DNA of 64,000 nt from Candidatus Chlorohelix allophototropha. Its GTDB lineage: Bacteria > Chloroflexota > Chloroflexia > Chloroheliales > Chloroheliaceae. The stretch lies in the NCBI RefSeq assembly GCF_030389965.1, contig NZ_CP128399.1, positions 1,726,934 to 1,790,933 of the forward strand. The letters are read 5' to 3'. This document shows positions 63,379-64,000 of the stretch, one piece after another. The translations under genes and the position numbers were made by a program. Every line of letters begins with the position of its first letter. Positions within the stretch are counted from its first letter, which is position 1. The notes under the pieces are model-generated. The model searched no databases and was not told the DNA's origin. It saw only the letters and a list, made by a program, of their open reading frames with translations.

Positions 63379-64000
63379 TTGAGAGATTTATTCAGGAGAA
63401 ACCCCAAGCAACCGGATGTTGCTGGTAACAAAACCGATAGCGATACCACAAAAGATAATGCACCTATGTTTAGCTGGAACCGCCAGCAACCTTCTAACAA
63501 ACCGGTGCCAGAACAGCATAATATCCCCGATGACCTGTGGATTAAATGCACTAAATGCCATGAACTGATTTATACCAAAGAGTTTGAAATTAATAAAAAA
63601 GTCTGTAGCAAATGTAATTACCATACTCGCCTGAGTGCGCGTGAAAGGGTGACTTTGCTGGCAGATGACGACAGCTTTGAAGAGATGGATGCTGGATTAA
63701 TCAATGCCGACCCGCTTGGTTTTGTCAGCATCGCAGAGCCACCATATCCCCAGAAAATGGCGCAAACCCGAAAGAAAACCGGGGAGAACGAAGCGTTAAT
63801 AACTGGGCTATGTAAAATTAACGGGAAACCAATCGCGCTGGCAATTTGTAATTTTGCTTTCCAAGGCGGAAGTATGGGAAGCGTTTTTGGCGAAAAAATG
63901 GCGCGGGTAGTGGAGAAAGCCATCGAGAAACGAATACCGGTGGTGACTATTTCTGCCAGTGGTGGTGCACGTATGCACGAAGGTTTGTTTTCACTTATGC
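63379..64000 (+). CDS. accD: Acetyl-CoA carboxylase carboxyltransferase beta subunit (partial, runs off window end)
   Basis: The frame reads DLRDLFRRNPKQ, then a Cys4 zinc finger (IKCTKCHELIYTKEF ... KVCSKCNYHTRL), as in AccD, and SARERVTLLADDDSFEEMDA. The end of the window has GSMGSVFGEKMARVVE and VVTISASGGARMHEG, which are the carboxyltransferase motifs of the family. Start is TTG at 63379 (with AAAGAGG close by and GGGGG further up), which gives the usual MRDLFRR-type opening. AccD joins AccA to carboxylate acetyl-CoA in fatty acid synthesis. Confidence 0.93.
   Translation, partial: MRDLFRRNPKQPDVAGNKTDSDTTKDNAPMFSWNRQQPSNKPVPEQHNIPDDLWIKCTKCHELIYTKEFEINKKVCSKCNYHTRLSARERVTLLADDDSFEEMDAGLINADPLGFVSIAEPPYPQKMAQTRKKTGENEALITGLCKINGKPIALAICNFAFQGGSMGSVFGEKMARVVEKAIEKRIPVVTISASGGARMHEGLFSLM

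Overview
The window reads as a bacterial chromosome segment of moderate GC content, with dense gene packing and many non-ATG starts (TTG, GTG) supported by Shine-Dalgarno sequences. It carries light-independent protochlorophyllide reductase genes (bchN, partial bchB), so the organism makes (bacterio)chlorophyll. Together with the gene families present (GT39-type mannosyltransferase, menaquinone-type ETF oxidoreductase, AGPS-like ether-lipid enzyme, group 4 hydrogenase), I infer a phototrophic member of the Chloroflexota, possibly of the Chlorohelix type. That placement is an inference; no rRNA gene or reaction-centre gene is present to confirm it.

Layout. 1-2.5 kb: bchN-bchB on the minus strand. 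2.8-3.3 kb: a small charged coiled-coil protein with its own promoter and terminator. 3.3-6.2 kb: a TPP-riboswitch-controlled ABC importer (ATPase, permease, THI5/NMT1-like lipoprotein) for a thiamine precursor. 6.3-11.6 kb: a SAM-I riboswitch followed by mtnA, a PfkB-type (adenosine-kinase-like) kinase, ahcY and metK, i.e. S-adenosylmethionine recycling and methionine salvage. 11.6-21.4 kb: a methyltransferase, a metallophosphoesterase, a GT39-like membrane glycosyltransferase, RodA, a membrane protein with a worn alkaline-phosphatase fold, an HpcH/HpaI aldolase and a DUF815 ATPase. 21.4-25.7 kb: etfB-etfA-small protein-membrane Fe-S oxidoreductase, an ETF:menaquinone electron-transfer module. 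26-28 kb: purQ and a two-gene XdhC. 28-31 kb: STAS protein, membrane-anchored muramidase-like protein and a polytopic protein. 31-36 kb: deoxynucleoside kinase, a large multi-PAS hybrid histidine kinase, an NAD(P)-binding protein. 36.5-41.4 kb: AGPS-like FAD oxidase, GlpD-like dehydrogenase and FGGY kinase, a likely glycerol/ether-lipid operon.

41.7-49.8 kb holds the most striking system: a six-gene operon for a membrane-bound group 4 [NiFe] hydrogenase (HyfB-C-E-F-G and a fused HyfH/HyfI). Its large subunit keeps both CxxC pairs but stops exactly at the mature C-terminus and has an unusual N-terminal metal-site motif. Its electron-transfer subunit is a ferredoxin/small-subunit fusion with one cluster cysteine replaced by Glu. 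No formate dehydrogenase is encoded beside it. Next to it on the other strand are a NifX/NifB-like cofactor-binding protein and a DUF6788-like cysteine-rich protein.

50.8-56 kb: a small regulated gene with a repeat array at its promoter, a LysE exporter behind what looks like a transcription attenuator, and a TetR-MMPL pair with three near-identical palindromic operators. 56.2-64 kb: a predicted (alpha/alpha)6 glycosidase-like protein, a gene-poor decayed stretch, an acyltransferase, a histidine-phosphatase pseudogene, a SWIM zinc-finger protein and the start of accD. I see no tRNA, rRNA, CRISPR array or intact insertion sequence.
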